A stretch of 64,000 nucleotides of DNA from Salvia splendens. Its lineage: Eukaryota; Streptophyta; Magnoliopsida; Lamiales; Lamiaceae. The stretch covers positions 4,878,257 to 4,942,256 of the forward strand of contig NC_056040.1 of assembly GCF_004379255.2 (NCBI RefSeq). Reading direction: 5' to 3'. This document shows, piece by piece, positions 22,113 to 35,560 of this stretch (within the stretch, counting starts at the first letter, position 1; every line of letters starts with the position of its first letter). The notes under the pieces are model-generated. The model was not told the origin of the DNA, searched no databases, and was given only the letters and a program-made list of their open reading frames with translations. Position numbers and translations under genes: made by a program.

Positions 22113-22526
22113 GAGCACTCACAATAGTGGACGATAGAATCACCGATCGATCAGTGGTTCTATCGCCAACTATTGCAAACCAATCACCGATTTCACCGCC
22201 CTCGTCAACGCCCCAACGATAGAATGTGCCGATCGGCACCCAATCGTCTACTATTGCACGTCCACAGCCCATAAATCCGCCGATCCCTTCGGCTTCTTTT
22301 AAAAAAGTTCACTTTTTTCATACTCCATATAAATACCTTTTTTAATCCTATTTCTTCTACTAGTTTATTCTATAAATACCCCTTTTTATCTAAAATCTGG
22401 ATATGTAGGTTTATATGACAGAATTTAGGGCACTATTGCAGATGCTGGAATATATAATACTCTGTGCTAACATGACAGAAGAAAAATGAGGATGGACGAA
22501 TTTATAATCCACCATTATGAATGCTC
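22113..22526. mobile_element. Tourist-like MITE (414 bp)
   Basis: Ends GAGCACTCACAATAGTGG and (right, reverse complement) GAGCATTCATAATGGTGG, with target duplication TAA at 22110-22112 and 22527-22529. This is the PIF/Harbinger-derived Tourist pattern. Its termini resemble those of the larger element at 44375-45377. Confidence 0.85.
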
Positions 22527-22788
22527 TAAGGAAGAAATCAGTTACAAAAGTTAAAAGGATTAGATTAGGGATCATTGTAAGATAAATTAATTACTACTCC
22601 TTTCTATGGCTACATCCTTGTACACACGAATTGTAACCCCAATTCAAAGGGACCTCATTCTATGAAAGAAATCATTCTTTCCAATATGAAACAATAAACC
22701 TAAAGCTTCTTTCTTTCTCAAATGTGTTGCCCAATACCAAAGAATAAGCCTAAAACTTTTCTCTCTTTCTCAAATATGTTGCCTTATA

Positions 22789-23040
22789 CTACCTCCGTCC
22801 CTGAAAATTCGTCTCAGTTTTCCATTTTCGCCCGTCCCCCAAAATTTGTCTTATTTCACTTTTACCATTTTTGGAAGTGGGTCTCATATTCCACCAACTC
22901 ATTCCTACTCACATTTTATTATAAAACTAATATATAAAAGTAGGTCCCACAATCCACTAACTTTTTCAACTCACTTTCCATTATATTTCTTAAAACACGT
23001 GTCCGGTCAAACTGAGACGAATTTTGGGGGACGGAGGTAG
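22789..23040. mobile_element. Stowaway-type MITE (252 bp)
   Basis: Inverted ends CTACCTCCGTCCC and GGGGACGGAGGTAG, flanked by TA on both sides. Confidence 0.9.
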
Positions 23041-23042
23041 TA

Positions 23043-24974
23043 CTATTTAAGATTGTATCAGAAAAAGTTAGGACTCATATATACTATCATCATCGTCCCT
23101 ATATCCTTCTAAATTTTTTAGCCAAAATTAACATGTATAAATAGCTAAAAAATAAACCATGTCAGAATCAGATGACAACATAACAGATTATCAAAATACC
23201 CAAATGAAAGCATGAGTTTATATGACAATTTGCAAACTTCATGCACAATAGTTTTAATCAGTAAGCTGTTTCTTACAATTCTCAAATTTAGTTGAATGGC
23301 AAAAAGTGCGATGAAGACGACAATTATAAGTTGTTGCAAAATTAGAGATGAGAATAATACTACATGATTAGGAATATTTAACATTTTAAAATAATAGAAT
23401 CAAAAGATTTGAGGTTAAGTATAAAGAAAATAGATCTTAGCAATGGTTAAGAATCAAAAGATTTGAGTTGGTTACCGCCAAGAGCTAAGCTCTTAAGAGA
23501 TGCTAAGTAGCCGATTTCTTGCATATGCAAGAATGTTGTACATCTTTTTCTCCATGGCTACAAACTGGAAGGTTTGATTGTAGTATAACTGCAACACAGC
23601 ACATATATAAATCTTATGAGGCTTTCTTGATGCCTCTGTGCATGTTTTTTTCTTTAGGCGTCAATGAAGGGTTGGATTATTGTGCAGAAAACTGGCAAGT
23701 CTAGAGTCTTTGCAAGTGGAAAAGCTATCAATTACTCCACTATAAAGAAAATTCAAAAGACAAAAAAGGAACAAAAGAAAATTTTATGGGTCTTGTTGTT
23801 AAGTGGGCTTCTCAAATCCAAGCGATGGTCTAAATATATTCAGCTAAATATAGAGAGTTGGTGATCGGATAAAATATTTGCTCGATCAATCCAAAATCTG
23901 AGTAGGGTTGATGTGTGGATTGATACGAATAGTCCATTATATTTAGAGGGGAGGGTTAAGGTTGATATTTTATGATCCAATAAAATTTTAGTTAGATTTA
24001 ATCTACACCGAGTATATGATTGATTTGAGAATTGAGACCCATATATGCAACTATTGTTTATTCTTCTATCATGTTTGGTAACCATGTATGTAACTATTGT
24101 TTATTACTATCTTGTTTGGCAACTTGCTTAATAATTATGATAAAATAAATACTTTCACAAAAATAAAATAAAGTTTTTATTTATATATATACATTATTTT
24201 GTTCTAATATAGTAATATGATAATAGATATTTTCCATGTAAATTCAAGTTCATTATAACATATATTCTAAAGTGTAAAGTATGCTTTAAAATTTATCTTT
24301 GTTTAATTTAAATTTTTGAATTTTACAAAATCTTAAATTTGTAACATGTTAATATTCATCAAAACATATAAGTATCAAAACATCTTATGTTAAATCAATC
24401 AACAATTCAAGATTTATCAAACATTGTTATTGTTCCTTGTATTCATCAAAACATATTCTTAGAGAGCAAACGACTTTTTATCCAATTTTTTTTACATATA
24501 TATCATACTACTACTTAGTATTTAAATTGCATCATCTCAGTACATGATACTTAAAAGTGATAATAACCGTTATTAACTTTGGTGCAATCTGAAGTCGTTC
24601 CTTTAAATTGTGACTTCATCCACTACCAAGTAGAGAAATTTTAAAGTAGTACTAACATCTATGAACTCAAATCGATGGCCAAAGTCACGCCTCAGACACA
24701 TTTACAATTTAAAAAAAACTGCAAAATCTGAAGTCAAGAATCCCACTTTTGCTATAGCTATTTTGAGTCTCTCCCGGGCGATTTCATTACTCGTTGATCC
24801 AGCGTGTGTGACTCAAAAGGGTCAGAACCAGAGGCATCCAATATTCCCAACAACAGGTAAGCCAAGTGTGTTCTAATGATCGATGTCGCGGCCTTGAGCT
24901 TTCTAGGATGCAACTGAAAAGCGTGTTTGACTGTGGGCAAGGATTTTCAAATGCTTCGTTATATTGGAAGATGC
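23043..24974. other. intergenic and 3' region of the membrane protein gene
   Basis: AT-rich with no supported gene. The part adjoining 24974 should hold the 3' untranslated region of the minus-strand gene that follows. Confidence 0.45.
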
Positions 24975-27088
24975 TCACATGGATAGAGGTAGCATCAGTC
25001 TTCTGTCTCTCTTTCTAGCAAGTGACTGCCGCAGAATTCTCAAACGTATAGGAAGAAGGATACCAAGGCATAGTATAATGGAGGAAACAAAGTAGCGTTT
25101 TAGGTAAAGGGTAATATATGATGAAAGTAGGAGGGCAATAAATAATAAGGTCCAAGAAACAGCAAGTGCAACATCACTCCTGCATAACGAGAAATATACT
25201 GAGTTAGAGAAGAATCTGAATCAATATTAGACATGACAAACTCAAATTAGTGACAGAAAAAGAGACATCATATTATTTCGTGCATATATGAATGGAAAAG
25301 GATAGTTTTGGGCTGTGTATAAATTCTAAAGTTTAAAAAACTAATGGGGCCGTATTGCATTCTGAGATTACAGGTTGCCTATATTACAGCAGTCATTATT
25401 AACTAATGGGGCTGTTGAACACAAATATGCAGGAAACTACCTACAACCACAGCTTGAAAGACAACCTCATATGTAACAACACATTGTTTAGTTTATGAAT
25501 ATCCAATGGTTTGCTAATTTTTTAAGATGTAATAGTACGAGTTGGAAACAGCTCCCATCAATTTAGGACTGAATCACAAAACCTTTCAAACAAAGATGTT
25601 AGAATAATGAAAAGCAGCAGGCATGATATGGAGACGGCTATATTCTTAGGGTATAAAATTAGGACCAAAAAGCGCAAATGAAATGAAATAGACATGGCTA
25701 ATTCATGACTATTTTCTCTTAAAATTTTCTTAATCCAAAGCTTTTGTTGAGACCTTGAGGAACTTAAGAAAAGTTTTTAGCCCATGATATATCTGGGAAT
25801 AACCCAAATGGAGTTCTACTCATATATTTCGAGCATAGGTGCATATTAACTTCACCTGCCACTAGACCTATATCTGACATATCAGCATTATACCCCAAAA
25901 TAGGCTCTGACATTCTAAATTTTATTTTCTTTACAAATAGATCTCTGGTCAATATACATAGATAGGTGATTAAACTTCACTAACAAAAGAGATACAGAGT
26001 AGCCAGTAGTGTATATGGTTGGCTGGTTGCTATAGAAGTACTTTTTTGCATCCTAGGCACCACTGGTCCCCCAAGTTAGTGTATATCGTCCTTCTTAGGA
26101 TCGCCATCAGAAACACATGACAATGAGTGGCCCTCTTTATCTTAGTTTGATCAAATTTGAGAAACTCTAAACTTGGAGTTCCTTGCAACCCAATTAAAGA
26201 AGCCCTCAATGTAGTCACTATAATCTCCACAATGTAAGATCACGTACTTATCTACAGGCCAAAACTAAATCATTATAAGGTTTGATGCATGATAGTTCCT
26301 CTGTAAAAGAAGATATGGATTGCTTCTCTAGAGAAAATGTAGTGTGTGTTTTTCCTCTTGATGCTATTCAAGTAATGTAAGTTTGTACATGCACCCTAAT
26401 AATATTTTAAATAGGCAAATTTTTAGAGAGTATAGATGTACAAACACAGATTTTTCTAAAACCATCCTCACCAAATTGCATAATTTAGGAAACCTAACCA
26501 TTGAAACGATATGCACATATCACATTTTTAATTTCTTACATTGTTGTAACGACCATTAAGCAATCAAGCCGGCTGAGCAGAAACAAAACTAAGCTTGAGT
26601 GCACTAGTTAACCTACATTTCAGGGGAAATATTCATCCTACTATTCATGGTTAGTGAGCTTGTTCTTTTACTTAGCTTCCTCGATTTCTTCTTCGATAGG
26701 AAGGTATAACAATTTCACCCTTTTCATTTTTCCCACGCATAAATTTTGAAGTCCAAACTATAAGCTATTTGTAACATTCAACTGCATTATCAATCATTTC
26801 GTAGTCCAAACTATAAGCTATTTGTAACATTCAACTGAATTATCAATCATTTCGTTGAACCGCAATGTGAAACAGACATAATAAAGCAAATAGTGAGACT
26901 GCACAACTGTTTGATCCGCGAGAGACAGCAATAATTCGCAATAAAGCTAACTAAATTCCGGGCAAAAAAGTAACAAACCAGGTTGAAAGAAGGGGTTTTG
27001 GGGAGAAGACGGCAAGAGGGGGACACTTGTGCTGGGATCGGACCTGGTAATCTCTGAGTTGTTCAACGAGTTTCGAGCGAGTTATCAT
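24975..27088 (-). CDS. small two-helix membrane protein, plant-conserved type, function unknown
   Basis: Two coding exons on the minus strand: 27088-26979 (110 bp) and 25179-24975 (205 bp). The 1.8 kb intron begins GT after ...ACCTG and ends AG before GAGTGATG, and the split codon restores TGG. The 104-residue product starts MITRSKLVEQLRDYQVRSQH and has two hydrophobic stretches, about residues 40-59 (LAVSWTLLFIALLLSSYITL) and 66-82 (FVSSIILCLGILLPIRL). It ends with a basic tail, ARKRDRRLMLPLSM. I recognise this layout as a small plant family of predicted transmembrane proteins with no established role. A likely non-coding first exon lies near 28114-28240. Both splice sites are canonical and the joined frame is open. 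The intron contains no recognised gene. Confidence 0.82.
26751..26855. repeat. 53-bp tandem duplication
   Basis: GTCCAAACTATAAGCTATTT and the following 33 bases occur twice in tandem with one or two differences, inside the intron of the membrane protein gene. Confidence 0.85.
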
Positions 27089-27830
27089 CGAGCACCGACT
27101 CCTGCTCGATCACCTCACAAATTAACTGAACTGGATTTGAATCAAAATTGCTGGGAATTCTGTGAATCGGACTTATGATGCCACCTATTAACTACTTTAA
27201 TTTCGATTGCGATTTTTTGCAGATTCATTCAGCACTGAATCCTGGCCTAAATTAGGGTTTTGTTTGGGTAATAGACAATGTTTCACCTTTGAGATAAAAT
27301 GACACAATACTTGCTTGAACCAAGTAAAATTTGAGAACAGAACTTTTATAAGGAAAGTAGAATTGTACTCCACTTAACACCTAAATAGTATTTCTCCAAA
27401 ATTTAAATGCACAATTTAGGATTTCTTGAGGATTTATTCGATATATGATAGTAGTTAAATAAATTAGCAATTTCTAATTTAATTGAACATATTTTTCTTT
27501 AAAATTTTGTAAGTGCCGAGAACTATAGTTGTGGTACTAAGATATTTAACTTCTAAAATTGTTCAAAAAAAAAACTTCTAAAAAGTATTTTTGAAATACT
27601 AGATTGATCTATAAAAACATTGAAAAGTTCCGATTCTTTCTATAGAGGAGACAAAAAGTCAAGTTTAAATTAGATAGAAGATTAAAGAAAAATCTAGAAA
27701 AATTACTACTACAATATATAATACCATTAGTCCAGAGTAATTGCTCACTTCATGAAAGTAGTTTGTCGAATTTGTGCCCAAATATAGAGAAAGAGACTAC
27801 AAACATTATTGTTCCTCACTTACATTATTA

Positions 27831-27994
27831 TCAAAGCAAAACATGCCTCAATTCACTTTAAGAAAGACATAGTAGTGAGAAATAATCTTATTATCAAAGC
27901 ATAATCTTATTATCAAAGCAAAACATGCATCAATTCACTTTAAGAAAGACATAGTAGTGAGAAATAATCTTACAAGTCATATAGATCAAAATTA
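27831..27994. repeat. 82-bp tandem duplication
   Basis: TCAAAGCAAAACATGC and the following sequence through AGTAGTGAGAAATAATCTTA recurs 82 bp downstream. A further short duplication of ATAATCTTATTATCAAAGC lies at the junction. Confidence 0.8.
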
Positions 27995-28113
27995 TGACTC
28001 AACACGCCCAACATAAATTATTCTCAGTCCTATTTTTTTTAGTCATTTTCTTAAACCTAGAACATGCTTACAAAAAAAAAATTCATAATTTGACTGAAGA
28101 AATGTAAGTATAC

Positions 28114-28240
28114 CTAGAAAATTTGCAACTGGACGAGGACGGCGCTGAGACAGCGACCAGGCGGTGCGGAGGCGGCGGTGGGGCCGCTGCTTTTTGAATT
28201 CATGCACCTATCTTCCATCCAGCAATACTGTGTCTATCAC
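28114..28240 (-). other. probable 5' untranslated first exon of the membrane protein gene
   Basis: GC-rich island on the minus strand ending CAAATTTTCTAG followed by the donor GTATAC. A matching acceptor (AAATCCAG) lies just upstream of the coding exon at 27130. The upstream limit is a guess. It could instead be an unrelated short transcript. Confidence 0.45.
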
Positions 28241-28598
28241 CTAAGCAGACGCCTCTCTTTCATTTCATGAAATCGTGGTCTATATATCCACGTCTTGAAG
28301 AGTATATATACCAGAAACAAGATTAAGAGTAAAATACCTAGAATAAAAAAATATCATTATATTTGCATGTTTTGATATCAATTAATTGATTTTCTAAGTC
28401 TAATAAGAAATAGACTTACCAAACATTTGTACTCCCATGACATTAAACATTTCATTTTTTTCTTTTTCGTCTATACAGTAATACACGACTCATTTCAAAT
28501 TTACTATTTTTGGCAAGTAGATCTCAGATTCCACTAATATAAAATGAAAATATAAAATTCGAACTCATATTAGTATTAATTTTTTCCACTCATATTAG

Positions 28599-29686
28599 TA
28601 TGGATTGAAGCAATCTCCAAGAGTATGGTTTGGGAAGTTTGTTGGGGCAATGATTAGCTATGGATATACACAGAGCAATTCAGACCATACGCTATTTTTT
28701 AAGAAGCAGGGTGATAAGATCACATGTTTAATCATATATGTTGATGACATGATTATTACAGGTGACGACCTAGAAGAGATTGAGGAATTAAAGAAAAATC
28801 TTTTTCAGGAATATGAGATGAAGGACTTGGGGAATCTCAAGTAGGATGAAGTGCTAAGGTCAACCAAAGGAATTTTTCTGCGACAAAGGAAGTATATCTT
28901 GGACATCCTAGCAGAGACTGGCCTACTGGAATGTAAACCAGCAGACACTCCTCTGGCAGTTAATCACGGATTACAAATCAGAGAAGGAGCCAAGTTGGCT
29001 GACCGTAGTCGATATCAGCGACTGGTCGGAAAACTCATATATCTCTCGCACACTAGGCCAGATATTGCCTATGCAGTTGGGGTCGTAAGTCAGTTCATGC
29101 ATAAGCCGCAGACAGATCACATGGAGGCAGCACTTAGGATTTGTCGGTATTTGAAGGGAACTCCAGGGCATGGAGTGTTGTTCGCCAAAAATGGGCATCT
29201 TGAGATTCATGGTTATACAGATGCTGACTGGGCAGGGAACCCAAACGATAGGAAGTCTACAACAGGCTACTTTACCTTTGTTGGAGGTAATTTGGTAACA
29301 TGGAGAAGCAAGAAGCAGAAGGTGGTGGCTCTTTCGAGTGCTGAAGCAGAATTTCGTGGGATTAAAAGTGGGTTGACCGAGATTTTATGGTTAAGGAGAT
29401 TGATGAAAGAGATTAATCTCTCTCCAAGCAAGTGCCAGTTGTATTGTGATAACAAAGCCGCTATAAGCATCTCACAAAATCCAATACAACATGATCGAAC
29501 GAAGCATGTGGAGGTTGACAGACACTTCATCAAAGAAAACATTGAGAATGGGATTGTCGAACTCCCTTTTGTTCGCTCTGAGGATCAACTTGCCGACATC
29601 CTAACTAAAGCAGTCAACTCAAGGAGCTTTGTAGATGTGCTTTCCAAATTGAGTTTTGGAGATCCCACCACTCAATTTGAGGGGGG
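28599..29686 (+). pseudogene. truncated Copia RT-RNase H remnant
   Basis: Starts mid-RT with GLKQSPRVWFGKF and includes IIYVDDMIITG, then LGNLK followed by a stop and a small deletion where the family has a longer LGNLKYFLG-type segment. The frame resumes with RSTKGIFLRQRKY and runs through RNase H motifs (VALSSAEAEFRGI, YCDNKAAISISQNP). Everything upstream of RT is missing. It ends in a polypurine tract TTGAGGGGGG beside an LTR. RT and RNase H resemble the Ale-type Copia lineage. It is dead because of the 5' truncation and the broken frame near 28844. Confidence 0.88.
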
Positions 29687-29946
29687 TGTTGAGAAAATGG
29701 GAAGTATCAATAAGCATTAAAGAAGAATAGAGTTCCAAGAATGGAGTTCCAAGAAGCATTGAAGATGTGCATGCCTTGTTCCAATAATAGTGTAGTTCCA
29801 TGAATATACATTTATTGTAGGATCTCAAAGGTCACCAACATCCCTATAAATATATGGGTGTTGAGTACCATTTCATCATTCAATCAAATACAATTATCTT
29901 CTCTCATTGCTTTCTTCTCTAAATATGTTGTCTATACCATTTAACA
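29687..29946 (+). repeat. 3' LTR of the truncated Copia remnant
   Basis: Begins TGTTGAGAAAATGG right after the polypurine tract and ends TTTAACA. A TATAAATATA-type promoter sequence lies near 29845. No 5' LTR is present. Confidence 0.75.
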
Positions 29947-30852
29947 TCTCTAACCCCCAAAATCTATGAGAAGCAAAAACTTCACCATCCTTTAATGAAC
30001 CCAAAACTCTCATTTCTCTCCACCTCAACAATACACGTACCACAATTTAAATCAAAGCTAGTGTTATAGATTTTTCTTTTAAAATGAATTACTCCTACTT
30101 CATCATTAAAAGCCACTCTATCCTTTTTCCATATGTCATACACGTTTCCCAAAATATAAGAGAAAAAGAACGTGTTATCAAAATAATATCCATTCACCAA
30201 GTAAGAAAATATTGAACGATCACAATTTACTTAAGTCCATAATTCGAAATATTTCTAGATCAATCCATATTTATTCCACATAGGAGTATATTTTAACTCC
30301 AATTTATTGTGAAGTACACGGCTCAATCTTTAAATTAGCAAGAGCGTGATATAAATCTCTGAGAAATGAATCAACATTTAAACTACCGCTTTCTGCATCC
30401 TTATATTATAATATTAATACAAATTTTGTTGCTATAGTCATACACCAAAATAATATTCGATTTTATCGAAAAATTCCTTTCTATAATCAATATTTTTAAA
30501 TAAACTATAAATAAACATATTTCTATCTATTTATAACTTAACTCATTGTCACACATTACACTTTATTTATCATCAAACGGCATAATTTCAAAATTCTGTT
30601 TTCGGAGTAGTTGCTTTACTTCTATGCCTCTTTTTGGGGTGTTACAAAATTTGACACATTTAATCATGGACGGGAGGAATACTACATTTATTATGCGATG
30701 CTTGAAGTTGAAAACGACATCGCTTAGCCTTAATCAATTAGGTCATTCATATTAAATTTAGAAGAAATGTTATTCTTTATCAATCTCACAATTTTTTCTT
30801 AACATAATCTTTACTTTTTTTCTTAACATAATCTTTACTCTGTATCAAACTA
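29947..30852. other. intergenic, no gene recognised
   Basis: AT-rich sequence between the Copia remnant and a MITE. I see no supported feature. Confidence 0.5.
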
Positions 30853-31538
30853 CTACCTCTATCCATAAAAAATAGATAAGGTTGTAAATAACACGAGTTG
30901 TAATGCACAATTGGTAAAATAAGAGAGATAGAAAAGGTGGTGGAAGTAGTCATAGTGAATTGTGGGTCCACATTTAGAATGATGTGTAAGGTTAGTATTT
31001 GTTTAAAACTTTTCATATCTAAAAGGGATATTGACACCTAATATCATGGAACTTTCAAAAAGTTGGGTTTTTCCCACGAACTTTAAAATTGGCAAATAAT
31101 ATCACAAACTTTACCCCGAGTTTGTTATTTCCCACCAATGAAAAAATTCCGGCAATTAATATCATGATACGGATTTTTTTCGTAATTTATCGACAACAAC
31201 TTCGAGAGCTTCAAGTTTTTCAATCTTTAAGGATAGTTTTTCTTGAAGCACACCCTCCAAAATTGTTATTCAATCTATTAAATATAGTTGGAATTTTTTC
31301 ATTGGTGTGAAATAACAAACTCGGCATAAAGTTCGTGATATTATTTGTCAATTTCAAAGTTAATGAAAAAAAACCCAACTTTTTGAAAGTTCCATGATAT
31401 TATATGTCAATATGCCTATTTAAAATTGATCTAATTTTGGTGGACGACCCAAAATGGTAAAATCAGTCAATTTTTTGTGGACATAGATAGTATTTATTCA
31501 AAAGATAAAATCAGTCAATTTTTTGTGGACGGAGATAG
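30853..31538. mobile_element. Stowaway-type MITE interrupted by another MITE
   Basis: Left end CTACCTCTATCCATAAAAAATAG and right end TTTTTGTGGACGGAGATAG lie between TA dinucleotides. A 380-bp element (31031-31410) is inserted inside. Near the right end a segment of about 45 bp containing AAAATCAGTCAATTTTTTGTGGAC is duplicated (about 31460-31496 and 31507-31541), giving two right termini. Confidence 0.65.
31031..31410. mobile_element. long-TIR MITE (380 bp) nested in a Stowaway
   Basis: Starts TTGACACCTAATATCATGG and ends CCATGATATTATATGTCAA. The inverted repeats extend to about 120 bp on each side with modest divergence. No transposase is present. Arms of this length suggest a Mutator-like MITE, but I found no 8-9 bp target duplication. 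Confidence 0.72.
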
Positions 31539-31685
31539 TATTTATGCAAAAGAGCAAATTTGAAATTTCATTTGGAATTTAGGTCAGACGCCTTAATGTA
31601 TATATATATGGTTTGGTAATCCTACATGAAGTACATATACATATATGATACATGTGAGTGGAGATATAAGATTATGATTTAGACA

Positions 31686-34137
31686 TCAATGAGTATCAAC
31701 CTCGGAGGAGTCGGTACCGTACTCGCTGCTGGTGAATTCCCCAGACGCCATGACCATCTTCTTGAACTTCAACATGTCGGCATTGTAGGCACGCGTGTCG
31801 TACACCTCAGACCCCCCGTTGGGGTTGAACACCGTGCTCTGCCCTGGCTTCACCCCCTCGTTCAAGTCCTCCAACGACGAGTCCCCATCAAGCGCCCGCA
31901 CTATCTGGCTCATTTTAGGCCGTTTTCTCGCTGAGTGTCGTATGCTCGCAGCAGCACAACTAGCCATGCAAGACAACTCGGCGTGGTGGAATTTACCCTC
32001 TAGCCGTGGATCCACCAGCTCTTCCAAGTTGCCATCTTCCATTGCCTTTGTTAGAAGAGGCCTCGCCCAGTCTACTAGGCTGTCTTCCATCATGCTGTTT
32101 GAGAGGTCGATTGGCTTCCGCCCGGTGATGAGCTCCAGCAGCATCACCCCGAATGAGAACACGTCTGATTTTTCTGATAATTTCCCGCTTGATGCATATT
32201 CCGGTGCTAGGTACCTTCATCCATCAATATGTATCACATCAACTTCATTATATATAGAGAAAGTTGTGATCGATTGAGAACTGAGAATCATATCAGCTCG
32301 TTGGTTCGTTAATATCATTTGACATCACAAATTATTTTTGTTGCTAACTTTCAATGGCACATAACCCTACCCTACTGATATTAATGAATAAGCGAACTCA
32401 TACTGAATCAAGAACTGATATATTATGTTTTATGATGCCAACTAATTAATGATATGTATGTATACTGCAGATCGCTCACTGCTCACCCAAAAGTTCCCAT
32501 TACGCGTGTAGAGACATGAGTATTGTTGTCAGTAGTGAGTTTAGCCAATCCGAAATCGGCCACCTGTAAAAGTCATAACATGTTTTAACATTAATATATC
32601 TAAATTCCATTGATGAAGAAGACATAGCAAGTAATTGAAGTACCATTGCTTCATAGTTATTGTCAATAAGAATGTTTGCTGCTTTGATATCACGGTGGAT
32701 AATTCGTGGTGAACCTAATTTCCCAAAAAGCAAAATAACATGATCAATAGACAATAAGTAGATAAGAATTGAGAATAGCAAGATGAAGAAGAATCACACA
32801 ATCTTCATGGAGGTATGCAAGCCCCTTGGCCATGCCAACTGCAATACGAAGCCTCGTCGCCCAATCAAGCACAAGTTCACCTTTTCCTGCAGGCAAATAA
32901 TTAGGGGCAGTTTGATATGGAAGATAAGTATGAGACAAAATTGGAGGATGTAAGAACCATGAAGATGAAACTCGAGCGTCTTATTAGGAACAAACTCGTA
33001 GACGAGGAGTTTGTTCCCATTAGCGATGGAGTATCCAACAAGGGAGACGAGATGGCGGTGGTGGACGCGGCTGATGATCTCAACCTCAGCCTGGAACTCT
33101 CGCTCGCCTTGGCCGCTGCCGCTCTTGAGGCTCTTGACGGCAACATCTCTCCCATCAGGCAAAACACCCTTGTGCACGGGGCCGAAGCCACCTTGCCCCA
33201 ACAGGTTGGCTTGAGAGAATCCGTTGGTGGCTGCGGCAAGCTCCTCGTAGCTGAACTGGTACATACCACCCATGTTTTGTGATTGGATAGCGCCATGTTG
33301 GCCTGAGCTAAATTCGCTACTTGAATTCGGGACCCACCCGCCGCCCATGAAGCTTCCGGCAGGAGGGTGGAGATTCATGGTTGGATAAATAGGTTGCTGA
33401 CCATGCCATTGCAATGGTTCCATTACGTAATCGGATTTTCTTTTTCTTCGGTTACAAGAAAGGCAGAAGATGATGAAGAGAAGTGCGATTATCACAGTAC
33501 CTCCCGCGCCAACTCCGGCGATGATAAAGCCGTTCACATTCTGAGGGTGTGGAGGAACTGGGGGTGAGCTAGCGGACGCTGGGAGTGGAGGGTTATGAGA
33601 GAAATTAAAAGGCAATGTAGGTAGTTCTGGAGAAATAGGTATTGGTTGGGGTGGAGGAATTGTAGGCAACCAAGAGGAATTAGCTTGTTGTGTAGGAGGA
33701 TTTTGCGAGGCAGCCACAGGGGTTGGGTTTGAGGTGGGAGGAGATGGCGGGGGAGTGACTGTGGAAACTGGCGGAGGAGGGGATTCGGATTTTGATGTTA
33801 CGGGAGGAGAAGGGGGAGGGGAACTGGATGTTGCGGAAGGGGTAGGGGGAGGGGATGAGGGTGGCGTTGAAGCCGCGGGAGGTGGAGGGTAAGAAGTTGG
33901 TGGGGGCGGAGGAGGTGAGGTTGGAGGGGGAGGGGGAGGGGGCGATGATGATGGAGAGGGCGGGGGCGGAGTTGATGATAGAGAGGGCGGGGGAGGCGTT
34001 GATGCAGGAGGAGAGGGCGGAGGCGGTGTTGGTTCTGATGGAGGCGGTGTTGAAGGAGGAGAGTCTGTTGAAGTTAAAGATGAAGATGTTGAGGGATTAG
34101 CCTCAGATGATGACGAAGACGATGGCAATGACGACAT
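31686..34137 (-). CDS. proline-rich extensin-like receptor kinase (PERK)
   Basis: Five minus-strand exons: 34137-32958, 32886-32800, 32714-32644, 32563-32487 and 32214-31686, all with GT/AG introns and joining in frame to 647 residues. Residues 1-195 are Ser/Pro-rich with many PPPP blocks (extensin-like, probably cell-wall facing). One membrane helix lies near 201-225 ([20 protein letters not shown]), followed by a basic stop (NRRKRK). The kinase starts near 300 with [11 protein letters not shown], has AVKSLK with the ATP lysine, [14 protein letters not shown] and [16 protein letters not shown]. All catalytic residues are present, including the arginine before the catalytic aspartate. There is no classical signal peptide, as is usual for PERKs, plasma-membrane kinases linked to cell-wall sensing and growth. 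The long tail after the kinase is typical of the group. No defect is visible. Confidence 0.95.
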
Positions 34138-35560
34138 AATGATATGTAACTAAGCCGAAACTCAAAGCTCCAGCTTCATTGATCTCTACAGCATTACATG
34201 AAGATCACATGCATGAATCGCCGTTTTCTAATGATTCATGGGATGACCAACATGGTTAATTAATTTGAATGTGCTCTGTCTCTAGTTTTGTTTTTCTGCA
34301 AAATTCAATATGAGAACGGCATGAAAGGTAAGAGACAGAGAAGTGATGGCGAATGGTGTTAGTTGCTGTCTTACGAGGTCTGCCCCCTTCATTTGCCTTC
34401 CTATAAAACAGCCTCTTTATCTTCAATATCTCGTAATGATAGGAGGTTAGTTATTCAAAATATTTCAGTTCTCAAGTCAAACTCGACAAGTGGGTGACAC
34501 AAAAATATTCACGAATATAAACTGTAATTTCATAATTTGCCCATTTTATTACTTTGTTAGTTTGCTTAGTTATAAAAAACCATATGGAGTTTTTTTTTTT
34601 TAATTATGTTCTATATTTTTTGTTCAATTATTATTATTTGAAATTTTAATAAAATTCCTATATTTGTTTTTTTATCATTTTCAATTAATAGCAATTTAGA
34701 TAAATATATTTACAAATATTTCAATTTAAATTATTTTATAAATTAAAGAAATAAGAAAAAAGTAGAACTATCCGTGAACAATAAATTGGAAATTGCGTTA
34801 TAGAGGGGCTACTCATAAATTTGTGCAAGATATTCCAATATTGATCAACAATACATGAAAATAAAAAATGATGGAAGTAACGTCAAAGTTGGCCTTCTGT
34901 GGGTCCCTTCGCCACCACCTACATTAAACACAGCCTAAAATCGCCTAAACCAAAAGGGAACGGAAACGCTTGGGCTGATTGACGCAACATATGCAAAAGC
35001 CCATCATGGATTATAATTGGTAATGGATCCACTCAGCTCGAGTGCCTTGAAACACCTGCAAAAAACTATAAGTAGAGCTTCAGAATTTAGTTAAAGCTAA
35101 CTGATGATAGGATAAAAAACCCATTATAACCTTGATCCAACCCATCATATGCTGCACGTGGAATCAAAATTCGCAAAACGACGCCGCCTCTGAATTCTTT
35201 TAACTGATCCAATAGAATACACTCGCGTTTATACAATAATCTCTATTCTGTTTTTTCTTTTTCCATTTTCCCTCTAAAATATGTCAACAAAAATGAGTAT
35301 TTCCTTTTCTGCCGTCGCCACTACTGAGTTGCGGAGCGAGTTGAACTTGGATTCGAATCAAGGCATAACACCACAACTGAAGCGAAGCGGGAAATAAACC
35401 ACTTTTTAAACACTCATTTTCATGCTGTCCAGTTCCCACCCATAACATAATTTCCCTCCAAAATATTGTCTACGGACAGGACACACTCTTTCAAACCCCA
35501 TTTTACTAATTTCAAGTTTTCCACCCTTCTTCCATATAAACATAGCTAGCCCCTCCATCT
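34138..35560. other. intergenic between PERK and the ANP32-related gene
   Basis: Contains the 5' side of the PERK gene and the 3' side of the ANP32-related gene, which are both transcribed leftward. I see no additional gene, and the middle is AT-rich. Confidence 0.5.
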
